Shown: positions 26,566 to 35,411 of the stretch, in pieces
Position numbering within the stretch: position 1 is the stretch's first letter
Layout: each line of letters opens with the position of its first letter
The notes under the pieces: generated by a model
The model's database searches: none
What the model was told of the DNA's origin: nothing
Seen by the model: only the letters and a program-made list of their open reading frames with translations
Translations under genes and position numbers: made by a program
Assembly: GCF_025399795.1 (NCBI RefSeq)
Contig: NZ_JAODTZ010000030.1
Coordinates: 1 to 64,000 of the forward strand
Direction of reading: 5' to 3'
DNA from: Streptomyces rhizosphaerihabitans
Lineage (GTDB): Bacteria; Actinomycetota; Actinomycetes; Streptomycetales; Streptomycetaceae
Length of the DNA: 64,000 bases

Positions 26566-27045
26566 TCAACCGGTCGGTGCGATGCCCACGGTGTTCTTCA
26601 GCTCCATCACCAGCTGCGGGCTCAGCACCGCGCCGGCCCGGTTGGCGAAGAGAGTCATCTCGTACGCGATGTTGCCGAGCTTCGCCTCCTTCGAGGCGAC
26701 CACCCCGAGCACCGCTCCCGCGCCGAGGGCGGACACCAGGACGTGCCCTTCCTCCAGGTCGATGATGACCTTGTTCAGGCTGCCGAGGCCGTAGTTGCCG
26801 GAGGCGCCCATGGCGAGGCTGGTGATTCCGGAGACGATCGCCGCGAGCCGCTCGGAGTCGGCCTGGCCGCGCAGTCGGGAGACCGCGATGAGCAGTCCGT
26901 CGGAGGAGACTCCGATCACGTCGACGACCCCGGCTGTCTCGGTGGCGAATCGATTGAGCAGCCAGTTGAAGTCGGCGGCGGCAGTCTTCACGTCGGCCGC
27001 GGGTTCCGCTGTTCGGGACTCCGGCTCGCCTGTCCACATGGTCAC
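26566..27045 (-). CDS. cvnB: CvnB, roadblock/LC7-domain protein
   Basis: A 159-residue roadblock/LC7 protein. FNWLLNRFATETAGVVDVIGVSSDGLL and GNYGLGSLNKVIIDLEEGHVLVSALG are typical of CvnB, which is thought to regulate the cognate GTPase like bacterial MglB. GTG 27045 overlaps the cvnA stop (GTGA), with GAAGG upstream; ATG 27039 is an alternative two codons in. Confidence 0.88.
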   Translation of the reverse strand: MTMWTGEPESRTAEPAADVKTAAADFNWLLNRFATETAGVVDVIGVSSDGLLIAVSRLRGQADSERLAAIVSGITSLAMGASGNYGLGSLNKVIIDLEEGHVLVSALGAGAVLGVVASKEAKLGNIAYEMTLFANRAGAVLSPQLVMELKNTVGIAPTG

Positions 27046-29612
27046 GTGCTCATGCCTTCCGGGGAAGAGGATCTTCTGTTCTGGGTGTTGGGTTCGGCCG
27101 GGCCGTCGGGCCCGCCACCCGGTCTGCCGCCCGGCCGGGTCACCCCGTTCGGGTGGTCCCCGGCCGCGCTCTCGCGCTCGGCCCGCAGGACGGCGGCCTC
27201 GAACTCGTCGAGCTCGGAGCGCGCCGCCTCGGCGTCCGTGGGCTGCCAGGAGGGTGGCCTGCGGTGGGTCGGGGGCTCCTTGGGCCTCGGCAGCCGGCTC
27301 GACGCCGTGCCGGCCGACAGGGTCGCCCCGCGCACCCGGCGGCGCAGCGGTCCGGCGTCGCCGGACCGCCCCGGGCCCGTGGGTCCGGGGTCGGAGCCGA
27401 TGCCGGGCCGGGTGCCACCGTGCGTCGCCGCGCGCTCGGCGCCGGTGTCCGTCGCCGGTTCCGAGCGGCGGGCATGGCCGGGGGAATCGTCGGTCTGGGA
27501 CCACGCGGGCACCCGGCGGGGCAGGCCCGCGGGTCCGGGCGGCGCCTCGACCCGCGCCGGGCGCGGCTCGCTCGGGCCGGAGCGGCGCGCGGGCGGCTGG
27601 ATGCGCGGAGCCCGCGCCGCGGAGGGGCCCGGGTCGCCGAGCACGAGGTGGGACGTGGGCACCGCCACGGTGGCGGTGACGCCGCCGCCCGGTGTGCGGG
27701 ACAGGACGACCTCGATGCCCCAGCGCCGGGACAGGCCGCCGACCACGAACAGGCCGAGGACCTCGGTCGGCGCGAGGTCGAGGCGTTCGCGCCGGATCAG
27801 CCGGGCGTTCTCCTGTTCCAGCCGCTCGGGGCTCATGCCGAGGCCGTGGTCGATGATCTCGACGAGGGCTCCGCCCCCTCCGTGCCGGGGCCGCAGGACC
27901 ACTTCCACGCCGCTGGTCGCCGGGGAGAACATCACGGCGTTCTCCAGGAGTTCGGCGAGCATCAGCGTCAGGTCGCCGACGATGTCGGGGACGACGGCGA
28001 CATCGCCCTCGGCGTGCGGGGTGACGCGCTGGTAGCCCTCGATCTGGCCGAGCGCGGCACGGACGATGTTGCTCAGCCGCATCGGTTCGGTGTTGAGGCC
28101 GGTCTCACTGATGCCGGCGAGCAGCATGAGGCTGTCGGCGTTGCGCTGCAGACGGACGGCGATGTGGTCGATGCGGTACAGCCGGTCCAGCACCTCGGGG
28201 TCGGTCTCGCCGCGCTCCACCGAGTCGATCAGCGCGAGTTGACGAGCCGTCAGATTGCTGACCCGGCGGCCGACGTTGCCGAACATCTCGGCGATGTTGC
28301 GCCGGCTGACGACCTGGCGTTCCAGCAGGGCACTCGCGGTGACCTGAACCTGGTTGAAGGCTTCCGCCAGTTCGCCGATCTCGTCGCGCACCGGAACGGG
28401 GACCGCTTCCAGTCGCGGCGGGCTCGCGTCGTCGGCGTCGTCGTCCGCGACACGGGCGAGCTCGCTCTCGGCGGCGCCGGCCACATACTGGGCCGCGGAG
28501 GTCAGGGTGCGTACGGTCCGCACCACGGAACGCCGGGTCAGCACCGAGAAGAGCAGCCATGCGGCGAAGGCGAGCAGGCTGCCGACGACCAGCCAGGCCA
28601 CCCGCCACCAGGCGACGTTCGAGGCGGACTGGGCGTCCGCGGCGATCTCGCCGATCAGCGACTGGACGACCTTCAGCCGGTTGTCGGCCTGCCGCTCATA
28701 GGTGGGACCGGCGCGCAGCGCGTCGTCGAGAGCGGTACGCAGCTGTGTCGCGTTCTCAGCGACCAGCGCGCCGGTGTCGACCTGGAGCGCGGCCCAGTGC
28801 TGGGTGATGACGCTCTGGTACGGGCTGTGCTCGATCTCGGCGAGGTCGGTGCCCTGTTCCGGGCCGGCGAACCGGGTGAACCGCTCGGCCTGGTAGGTGT
28901 ACTGGTCGTAGTCGCCGACGGCGCCGGTGAACTCGATGAGCGCGTTGGCGTCGCGGGTGCGGGCGGCGAACACGCTGGTCTCGAAGGAGGCGTGGGCGGT
29001 GTCGGCGCGCAGCAGCGCGTCGAGCAGATTGCCCGCGGCCGCGGAGGACTCACTGCCCGACCGGCCGAGACCGAGGCCGTCGATGAGGCCCTCGATCACC
29101 GATCCGTACGCCGGGTCGATGTTGTCGGCGGGGATCGGCCCCTGCTCGACGGTCTTGCGGAGGCTGTCCAGGCCCTCCAGTTCCTTCAGCGCCTGGGCCT
29201 CGCCGACGGGCAGCCGGTCACTGTAGGCGGCCCGGACGGCTTCGATACGGGTCCCGACCTTCTCCTGCGCGGCCAGATAGGCGGCCGTGTCGGGCGGGCT
29301 CTCCCCCGAGCGGGCCGCCTCGTAGCGCAGGGAGACCAGGAGTGCCTGCCGGTGTTCCGTCTGCACGGCGTCGATGAGTTTGGTCACCTGCGCGCTGTCC
29401 CGCACAAGTTGGGCGGTGTCGGCGGCGGACCGGGCCCGGTCCGTTTCGCCGGAGACGACATAGGCGAGCATCGCGGAGATGACGGCGAGCGGCACGATCA
29501 CCAGAACATTGAGTTTCCGGCGGAAAGGCCAACGGTCCAGCAGAGATGGTGTCCGGCCGGTCCGGAGAGCCGTGGACGGCTGCCCCGAGGCGGCTTTTCT
29601 GTGCGCGGGCAC
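27042..29612 (-). CDS. cvnA: CvnA, membrane histidine-kinase-like sensor
   Basis: An 856-residue sensor. TM1 (about 34-54) is followed by a long extracytoplasmic NIT-type helical domain, TM2 (about 338-360), a HAMP-like linker, and an ATPase domain with LAELLENAVMFSPA (N box), IIDHGLGMSPERL (G1) and LGLFVVGGLSRRWGI (G2). The C-terminal 180 residues are Pro/Arg-rich and disordered. Conservon kinases lack a standard response-regulator partner and signal to CvnB-D. GTG 29612 has GGAGG 6 nt upstream. The whole conservon sits opposite to, and between, the ABC permeases and their likely binding protein. Confidence 0.88.
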   Translation of the reverse strand: MPAHRKAASGQPSTALRTGRTPSLLDRWPFRRKLNVLVIVPLAVISAMLAYVVSGETDRARSAADTAQLVRDSAQVTKLIDAVQTEHRQALLVSLRYEAARSGESPPDTAAYLAAQEKVGTRIEAVRAAYSDRLPVGEAQALKELEGLDSLRKTVEQGPIPADNIDPAYGSVIEGLIDGLGLGRSGSESSAAAGNLLDALLRADTAHASFETSVFAARTRDANALIEFTGAVGDYDQYTYQAERFTRFAGPEQGTDLAEIEHSPYQSVITQHWAALQVDTGALVAENATQLRTALDDALRAGPTYERQADNRLKVVQSLIGEIAADAQSASNVAWWRVAWLVVGSLLAFAAWLLFSVLTRRSVVRTVRTLTSAAQYVAGAAESELARVADDDADDASPPRLEAVPVPVRDEIGELAEAFNQVQVTASALLERQVVSRRNIAEMFGNVGRRVSNLTARQLALIDSVERGETDPEVLDRLYRIDHIAVRLQRNADSLMLLAGISETGLNTEPMRLSNIVRAALGQIEGYQRVTPHAEGDVAVVPDIVGDLTLMLAELLENAVMFSPATSGVEVVLRPRHGGGGALVEIIDHGLGMSPERLEQENARLIRRERLDLAPTEVLGLFVVGGLSRRWGIEVVLSRTPGGGVTATVAVPTSHLVLGDPGPSAARAPRIQPPARRSGPSEPRPARVEAPPGPAGLPRRVPAWSQTDDSPGHARRSEPATDTGAERAATHGGTRPGIGSDPGPTGPGRSGDAGPLRRRVRGATLSAGTASSRLPRPKEPPTHRRPPSWQPTDAEAARSELDEFEAAVLRAERESAAGDHPNGVTRPGGRPGGGPDGPAEPNTQNRRSSSPEGMST

Positions 29613-29955
29613 CCAACCTCCTTGACTTCATTCCCCGTTGGAATCCCATGGGCAGGCCTGCATGGACCAAAGGTCACGAACAGTGCGATCGGGCCGACAA
29701 GTGGAAGGGGGCCCTCGACGCGGCCAACACTAGCGGCTGCCGTAAGAGTACGGCCATGATCAACCGAAAAGTGGCACGCGGAGACGCCGGGTTCGATCGC
29801 ATTTCGGTCCCGTTGCGCCTACGGGGTGAAGCTGTACGGTCCCCATCAGTGATCTATTCGTGTCTTGACGGTAGTTGAGGCGGCTCGATTGGATCGTCAG
29901 GACCGTCACCACCGCGCCCACCGGCCACCACCGCCCCACCGATTGCCAAGTCTGG
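29613..29955. other. Divergent intergenic region before the betaine-binding protein
   Basis: No gene is apparent in these 343 bp. They hold the divergent promoters of cvnA and the binding-protein gene. A candidate promoter for the latter is TTGACG at 29865-29870 and TTGGAT at 29889-29894 with an 18-bp spacer. Confidence 0.4.
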
Positions 29956-30915
29956 ATGAACAACGTGACCATCGCCAGAAGCACTCGAACCTCCGCAACC
30001 TACGCTGTTTCCCTGCTGGTTGTGGCCACGGCCGCACTGACGGGCTGCGGCTCCTCCAACGACTCGGCCAACAAGGACCCGTTGCAGGGTGACGCCGCCA
30101 AGGGCGGGTCGGTCGTTGTCGGTTCCAACAACTTCCCCGAGAGCATCCTGCTCGCCGACATCTACGGCGAGGCGCTCAAGTCCAAGGGCATCAAGGTCAG
30201 TTACAAGCTGAACATCGGCAGTCGCGAGACCACGTACGGCCTGATCAAGAACGGAACGATCACGGTCCTGCCTGAGTACAACGGCGCACTGCTCGCGTAC
30301 CTGGACGCCAAGGCCGCTCCGACGTCCGTCGACGAGACCAGCCAGGCCATTTCGGCCAAACTCGACCCGAAGCTCTCCCTGTTGATTCCGTCGAAGGCCG
30401 AGGACAAGGACGCGATCGCCGTCAACGAGGCCACGGCCAAGAAGTACAACCTCACGGCCGAGTCGACCATCACCGACCTCGCCGGCGTCGCGAAGGACCT
30501 GGTCATCGGGGGGTCCCCCGAGTTCCAGACCCGGCAGCAGGGCCTGAAGGGCCTGAAGTCCGCATACGGTCTCGACTTCAAGAGCTTCAAGGCGCTGGAC
30601 GCGGGCGGTCCGCTCACCGTGGCGGCCCTGAAGGGCAACAACATCCAGGCCGGGGATATCTTCACGACGGACCCCGGAATCAGCAAGAACAAGTTTGTCG
30701 TGCTGCAGGACCCCAAGAATCTTTTCGGATTCGAGAACGTAACTCCGCTGACATACAAGAGCGATCTGTCGGCGGCCGGAGTTTCCGTCCTCAACGACCT
30801 CTCGGCGAAACTCGACACGGAAACCCTCGTGAAGCTCAACAGCGAGGTGCAGGTCGGCAGCAAGGACCCGCTGGACGTGGCGAAGAACTGGCTGGCCTCG
30901 GCGAAACTCGGCTGA
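29956..30915 (+). CDS. OpuCC/OsmF/EgtU-type substrate-binding lipoprotein
   Basis: A 319-residue exported lipoprotein: signal peptide with lipobox LTGC (Cys31), then an OpuAC-type domain starting VVVGSNNFPESILLADIYGEAL and containing TYGLIKNGTITVLPEYNGALLAYL. This is the choline/betaine/carnitine or ergothioneine binding class. ATG 29956 has no clear ribosome site; GTG 29965 has GGAT 8 nt upstream and is an equally good start. Domain class matches the ATPase and permeases at 22551-25080, which lack an adjacent binding protein. The lyase gene follows 100 bp downstream on the same strand. Confidence 0.86.
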   Translation: MNNVTIARSTRTSATYAVSLLVVATAALTGCGSSNDSANKDPLQGDAAKGGSVVVGSNNFPESILLADIYGEALKSKGIKVSYKLNIGSRETTYGLIKNGTITVLPEYNGALLAYLDAKAAPTSVDETSQAISAKLDPKLSLLIPSKAEDKDAIAVNEATAKKYNLTAESTITDLAGVAKDLVIGGSPEFQTRQQGLKGLKSAYGLDFKSFKALDAGGPLTVAALKGNNIQAGDIFTTDPGISKNKFVVLQDPKNLFGFENVTPLTYKSDLSAAGVSVLNDLSAKLDTETLVKLNSEVQVGSKDPLDVAKNWLASAKLG

Positions 30916-31014
30916 CGTCGGGTGCCGGCAGCCGATTGACGGGTGCCTGCGGGCCGGGGGCCGTCCCCCGGCCCGGCCTTGCGACGCCGTACGGCCGAGG
31001 AGTGAACGTCCGTC

Positions 31015-32604
31015 ATGCTCAAGCACAAGGCCGACGCGGCCACCGGCGGCCCGGCCGACGGCACAGCACCGTCCGGTGCGGCCGTCCGGGGGCGGGGCCT
31101 CGATCCGGCCACGGTGGCCCGGATCGCCGACGGTGCGACGCCGACCCCGCCGCATCCGGCGGATCTTGAGGCCATGGAGCACACCCGGCGCGCCGCGCAC
31201 CGGCTGGCGGCCGAGGGTGCCCGGGTCTACGGGCGCAGTACCGGCGTGGGAGCGCACCGGGGCCTCGCCGTCGAGGAACACGACGGCGCGGGCCACGATC
31301 TGCGGCTGCTGCTCAGTCACGCGGGCGGCGTGGGCGAGGCTCTGCCCGCACGCCAGGTCCGCGCCATGATGGTGGTGCGCGCCAACCAACTCCTGTCCGG
31401 TGGGTCGGGGTTGGGCCCCGAGATCGCGCTGGCCGTCGTGGACGCGCTCCGAGCGGGAGTGCATCCCCGGGTCCCCGAGTACGGATCCGTCGGCACCGGT
31501 GATCTGACGGCGCTGGCCCAGCTGGGGCTCGCCCTCTTCGGCCACGGCACCTGGGTACGGGACCGGGCGGGCTCCGAGAGCCCGTTCCCCGAGAGCCTGC
31601 TTCCCGAAAGTCTGCCCATTCAACGCGGGGACGCACTGGCCCTGTTGAGCAGCAACGCCCTCACCCTCGGACAGTCCGCGCTCGCCTGTCACGACCTCGG
31701 TGTCCCGCTCCGCGCCGCGCACCTGGTGGCCGCCCTCTCCCTGTACGCGATCGGCGGCTCCCTCGAGCCGTACGCGCCCGAGGTCCACGCAGCCCATCCA
31801 CACCCGGCGATCGCCCAGGTGGCGGCCCGCGTCCGGGGACTGCTAGGCCTGCCTGCCGGGAGCGGAACGTCCGTACCGGGGCTACCGAGCGGAGGGCCGG
31901 CGCGCGTACAGGACCCCTTCGGCTTCCGCTGCTTCCCGCAGGCCCACGGCCCCGCGACGGAGGCGTGGACCGGACTGGAGCGGGTGCTGTCGATCGATCT
32001 CAACTCCGCCGCCGAGAACCCTCTCATCGGCTGGGACGAGACCACGGGCACTCCCGTCGCACGGCACCACGGAGGCTTCTTCACGGCGCCGCTCACTCTC
32101 GCGCTCGACCAACTGGGCCTCGCCGTGCTCGGTACGGCCCGGCTGTCGGCGGCCCGGCTCTCCGGCCTCGGCCGCCCCGAACTGACGGGACTGCGCTCCT
32201 ACTTGGCCGACGCCTCCTCAGCCGGGTCGGGAATGATGATCCTTGAATACAGCGCCGCCTCCGCCCTCGCCGAGATACAGGCGTGCGCCGCTCCGGCCGC
32301 GCTCGGGCACGTGGTGCTGTCCCAGGGCATGGAGGAGGCGGCGACCTTCGCGACCCAGGCGGCCCGCAAGTCGTTGCGGCTGGCGCAGGCGTACCGGCTG
32401 GTCCTGGCCTGCGAACTCGTTGCAGCCGTACGGGCGTTGCGCCTGAGCGAGAGACCGCCGGCTCCGGACACCCCGGCGGGCAGGGCCTACGTCCGTGCGG
32501 CCTCGGCCCTGGACCCCGACATGCGGGACCGCCCCCTCACGGACGATGTGACGGGGGCGGCGGCCCTGCTCGACGAGTTCGCGGAACTCACCGGCGACGG
32601 CTGA
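31015..32604 (+). CDS. Aromatic ammonia-lyase (HAL/PAL) homologue lacking the MIO tripeptide
   Basis: A 529-residue HAL/PAL/TAL-fold protein. Conserved Y72 (YGRSTGVG), DPFGFRCFPQAHGP and NSAAENPLIG blocks are present. However, the MIO-forming Ala-Ser-Gly is absent: the canonical GSVGASGDL reads G157-SVGTGDL, one residue shorter, and the usual INGT segment reads LLSSNALT. It therefore cannot make the standard electrophile. The known MIO-independent member is ergothionase, which eliminates trimethylamine from ergothioneine. Placement next to a betaine-type binding protein supports a trimethylammonium lyase acting on ergothioneine, hercynine or a similar betaine; that is inference. GAGGAG lies 12 nt before the ATG. 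Confidence 0.83.
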   Translation: MLKHKADAATGGPADGTAPSGAAVRGRGLDPATVARIADGATPTPPHPADLEAMEHTRRAAHRLAAEGARVYGRSTGVGAHRGLAVEEHDGAGHDLRLLLSHAGGVGEALPARQVRAMMVVRANQLLSGGSGLGPEIALAVVDALRAGVHPRVPEYGSVGTGDLTALAQLGLALFGHGTWVRDRAGSESPFPESLLPESLPIQRGDALALLSSNALTLGQSALACHDLGVPLRAAHLVAALSLYAIGGSLEPYAPEVHAAHPHPAIAQVAARVRGLLGLPAGSGTSVPGLPSGGPARVQDPFGFRCFPQAHGPATEAWTGLERVLSIDLNSAAENPLIGWDETTGTPVARHHGGFFTAPLTLALDQLGLAVLGTARLSAARLSGLGRPELTGLRSYLADASSAGSGMMILEYSAASALAEIQACAAPAALGHVVLSQGMEEAATFATQAARKSLRLAQAYRLVLACELVAAVRALRLSERPPAPDTPAGRAYVRAASALDPDMRDRPLTDDVTGAAALLDEFAELTGDG

Positions 32605-32667
32605 GAGACCTCCGGCCGGCGAAAGCCGATCCGGGCCCGGAGCAGCGCAGGACCCGGACCACCCGAG

Positions 32668-32694
32668 CCGGCACCGGCACAGAGCCGGTGCCGG
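32668..32694. terminator. Hairpin terminator between convergent genes
   Basis: CCGGCACCGGC (32668-32678) pairs with GCCGGTGCCGG (32684-32694) around a 5-nt loop, between the lyase and the convergent MFS gene. Confidence 0.83.
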
Positions 32695-32736
32695 ACCCGT
32701 CCCCGCGCCGTCCCACGTGCCCCCTGGTCGGTCCCG

Positions 32737-34230
32737 TCAGCTCCGCGCACCCGGCGCGGCGGCCTCGGCGTCGGCCGCCGTGGCGGCACCGGAAGCGGTA
32801 TCGGCAGCGGCAGCGCTGCTCATGGTCCGCCCCGAGGCCCGGGGCGCGCCGGACAGTCGTGCCGCGCGCCGGACGGGGACGAGGAGTGCGGCCAGTGCGG
32901 CGGCGAGGCAGAGCAGGGCGAGCAGGGTGAACCCGTGGGTGTACCCGGACTCGTACGGCAGGCCCGAGGACTGGAGCCGGCCGGTCACCAGGACGCTGGT
33001 CACCGCGGCGCCGATGGAGCCCCCGATCGTACGGATGTTGGCGTTCATCCCGGTCGCGGCGCCGGTCTGTTCGGCCGGGACGCTGCCGACGATGAGGTTG
33101 GCCATCGCGGCGAACGCGAGTCCGATGCCGAGGCCGAAGACACCCGCCGCGAACGCGACCTGCCACGGCCGGTCGTGCCAGAGAGCGAGGAACCCACAGG
33201 CGACCGCGCCGAGCGCCGCACCGGCGACCAGCAGCTTCTTGGCACCGAGGACGGGCTCAAGACGGCCGCTCAGTACGCCCGAGCAGAACATCGCGATCAG
33301 CATCGGCAGCATGAGCATCCCGGCCGCGGTCACGCTCGCGCCGAAGCCGTAGCCGGCCGAGGTCGGGGTCTGGACGAACCCGGGGAGGAAGGACCAGATC
33401 GCGTACATGCCCGCGCCGAACAGCAGCGCGGCGGTGTTGGTGGTCCACACGGCGGGCAGCCGCATGATGCGCGGGTCGATGAGCGGGCTGCGGGAGCGGG
33501 CCTCGGAGCGCAGCCAGAGCGCGAAGAGCAGGACGGCCGCGGCGAACAGACCGATCACCTTGCCCGATGCCCAGCCCCAGTGGCTCGCCTGGCTGAGGGG
33601 AAGAAGCAGGGCGACCAGCCAGCCCGACAGCAGCCCGGCCCCCAGCCAATTGACGTGCCCCTGGGCGCGGTTGGGCGACTCGGGAACGTAGCGCAGAGCG
33701 ATCAACGCGGTGACCGCGACGACGGCGACGGGAATCCAGAACAGCCAGCGGTAGTCGAGCGCGGTCACGATCGGACCGGCCGCCACCATGCCGACTCCCC
33801 CGCCGGCGGCGATCACCGCGGACAGGTTGCTGATGCTGCCGCTCACCCGGGACGCGGCGAACTCGTCCCGGATGATGCCGAAGGACAGCGGGAACAGCGC
33901 TCCGCCGACGCCCTGCACGACCCGGGCGACGATCAGTACGCCGATGGTGGGCGCGAGCGCGGCGAGCAGACAGCCGGCCAGGACGGTCAGGAGAACGGCG
34001 ACGAGGGTGCGCTTCTTGCCGATCAGGTCGCCGACCCGGCCGAGGATGGGCGTGAAGATCGAGGCGGACAGCAGGTAGGCGGTCATCACCCAGGTCGCGG
34101 TGGACTGGGAGGTGTGCATCGCGTGCTGGACGGTCGGCAGGGCCGGCGCGATCAGCGACTGCAGCATGGCGAACACACCGGCACCGGTCGCGAGGACCGC
34201 GAAGGTGAGGCGGGTGGACGTGCGGGGCAT
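32737..34230 (-). CDS. DHA2-type MFS exporter
   Basis: A 497-residue 14-TM drug/proton antiporter. GRVGDLIGKKRTL (loop 2-3), VARVVQGVGGALFPLSFG and the motif-C region GGGVGMVAAGPIV are visible. ATG 34230 has GGAGAGG upstream. C-terminal 35 residues are Ala-rich and variable. It is divergent from the TetR regulator at 34617 across 386 bp that hold two TetR-type palindromes, so it is probably induced by a toxic compound. Confidence 0.87.
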   Translation of the reverse strand: MPRTSTRLTFAVLATGAGVFAMLQSLIAPALPTVQHAMHTSQSTATWVMTAYLLSASIFTPILGRVGDLIGKKRTLVAVLLTVLAGCLLAALAPTIGVLIVARVVQGVGGALFPLSFGIIRDEFAASRVSGSISNLSAVIAAGGGVGMVAAGPIVTALDYRWLFWIPVAVVAVTALIALRYVPESPNRAQGHVNWLGAGLLSGWLVALLLPLSQASHWGWASGKVIGLFAAAVLLFALWLRSEARSRSPLIDPRIMRLPAVWTTNTAALLFGAGMYAIWSFLPGFVQTPTSAGYGFGASVTAAGMLMLPMLIAMFCSGVLSGRLEPVLGAKKLLVAGAALGAVACGFLALWHDRPWQVAFAAGVFGLGIGLAFAAMANLIVGSVPAEQTGAATGMNANIRTIGGSIGAAVTSVLVTGRLQSSGLPYESGYTHGFTLLALLCLAAALAALLVPVRRAARLSGAPRASGRTMSSAAAADTASGAATAADAEAAAPGARS

Positions 34231-34616
34231 GAAAAGCCTCTCCGGACAGGATGCGGCCGAGGTCGTCGGGCCACGGTCGTACGGGATGGGCAGGATCAAC
34301 GGGATCAGCGGGGTGCGTGGATTGCGCGGCAGCGCCGGGCACGCCGACGGCCGCGAGGACGGTCGCGGAGTGGACGCTCACCGAGCGGTCTGCCGCTGAG
34401 CCGACAGCCGCCGAGTGGACGGTCAGGTGGCGGGGCCGCGCGGATCGGTCGCCGCACGGCCCGCCGAAGGCCGAGGACGGGGGTACGAACGCGTCGGCCG
34501 TGCGTGCGGCCGCACGCGTCCACGCCGGACACACCCCGACTGGTAAAGTGGAGGTACCCCTCCACTCTAGCGGAGGCACACCTCCGCTTCAACCTCGATC
34601 CAGCCAGGAGGCAGCA
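34231..34616. other. Intergenic region between MFS exporter and TetR gene
   Basis: A 386-bp divergent spacer. The right end carries tandem operator palindromes (34547-34588). The remaining 300 bp are GC-rich, with short CGAGTGGACGGTC-like repeats, and no gene that I can support. Confidence 0.55.
34547..34588. promoter_or_regulatory. Two tandem TetR operators
   Basis: AGTGGAGG-TACC-CCTCCACT (34547-34566) and AGCGGAGG-CACA-CCTCCGCT (34569-34588) are both perfect inverted repeats with 8-bp arms and 4-nt centres, separated by 2 bp. The shared GGAGG/CCTCC half-sites and position 28 bp before the TetR start argue for autoregulation. GGTAAAGT just upstream may be the -10 region. Confidence 0.82.
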
Positions 34617-35195
34617 GTGACGGCACAGCCGTTCCCCGTCAGCGAGATCGTCGCGTCCCGGCGCCCGCACCGGAAGGACGCGGCCCGCAACTACGACGCG
34701 CTGCTGGCGGCCGCCCGCGAGGCGTTCGCGGAGAGCGGCGCGGAGGCCTCCCTGGAGGACGTGGCCCGCCGTGCGGGCGTAGGCATCGGCACGCTGTACC
34801 GGAACTTCCCGACCCGGCGCCATCTCTTCGAGAGTGTCTACGCGGGCGAGGTCGACGATCTGTGCAAGGTCGCCGAGGAGGTCGCCGACCGGGAACCGTG
34901 GACGGCCCTGACGTCATGGCTGCGCCGCTTCGTGGACTACACGGTCACCAAGCGGGCCATCCGCGAGGCCCTCAACGACGAGTCGGAGATCTTCCTCGCC
35001 TGCCGGGAGTCCATGTACGCGGCCGGCGGCCCGCTCTTCGAGCGCGCGCAGAAGGCGGGCGAGGCACGGGCCGACATCACCTTCGACGACCTGCTGCGCA
35101 TGGTCGCCGGCATCACGGCGACGAACTTCCTCGACGACGCCCAGCGCGACCGCGTCCTCTCGGTGGCACTGGACGGGGTCCGCGCGTCCCGCTGA
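34617..35195 (+). CDS. TetR-family regulator
   Basis: A 192-residue repressor with HTH SLEDVARRAGVGIGTLYRNFPTRRHLFESVY and a C-terminal domain of the SbtR-like type often paired with MFS efflux genes. GTG 34617 follows AGGAGG. Expected to bind the paired palindromes immediately upstream and control itself and the divergent exporter. Confidence 0.88.
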   Translation: MTAQPFPVSEIVASRRPHRKDAARNYDALLAAAREAFAESGAEASLEDVARRAGVGIGTLYRNFPTRRHLFESVYAGEVDDLCKVAEEVADREPWTALTSWLRRFVDYTVTKRAIREALNDESEIFLACRESMYAAGGPLFERAQKAGEARADITFDDLLRMVAGITATNFLDDAQRDRVLSVALDGVRASR

Positions 35196-35198
35196 CCA

Positions 35199-35270
35199 GG
35201 GTCCGGCCTGGACGGCTGCCGTGGGGTCCGGCCTGGACGCTGCCGGAAGGTCCGGCCTGGACGCTGCCGG
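35199..35270. repeat. Three tandem copies of a 24-bp unit
   Basis: GGTCCGGCCTGGACG-CTGCCG occurs three times (about 35200, 35225, 35249) in the gap between the TetR and kinase genes; copy 1 has one extra G. Each unit contains the self-complementary GTCCGGCCTGGAC, so tandem hairpins could act as terminator. Confidence 0.75.
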
Positions 35271-35411
35271 GGGTCGGCTGCGCCCTTCCTTCCTCCCCGG
35301 CGACCGCGCGACCGAAGGGGCCCACCGGCTCGCACGACTGGGCTACAGTCGGCGCGGTCCCCGGTCTGACGTTCTGCCGTGGGGGGTTGCGCGCTGGGGG
35401 ATGACAGCACC

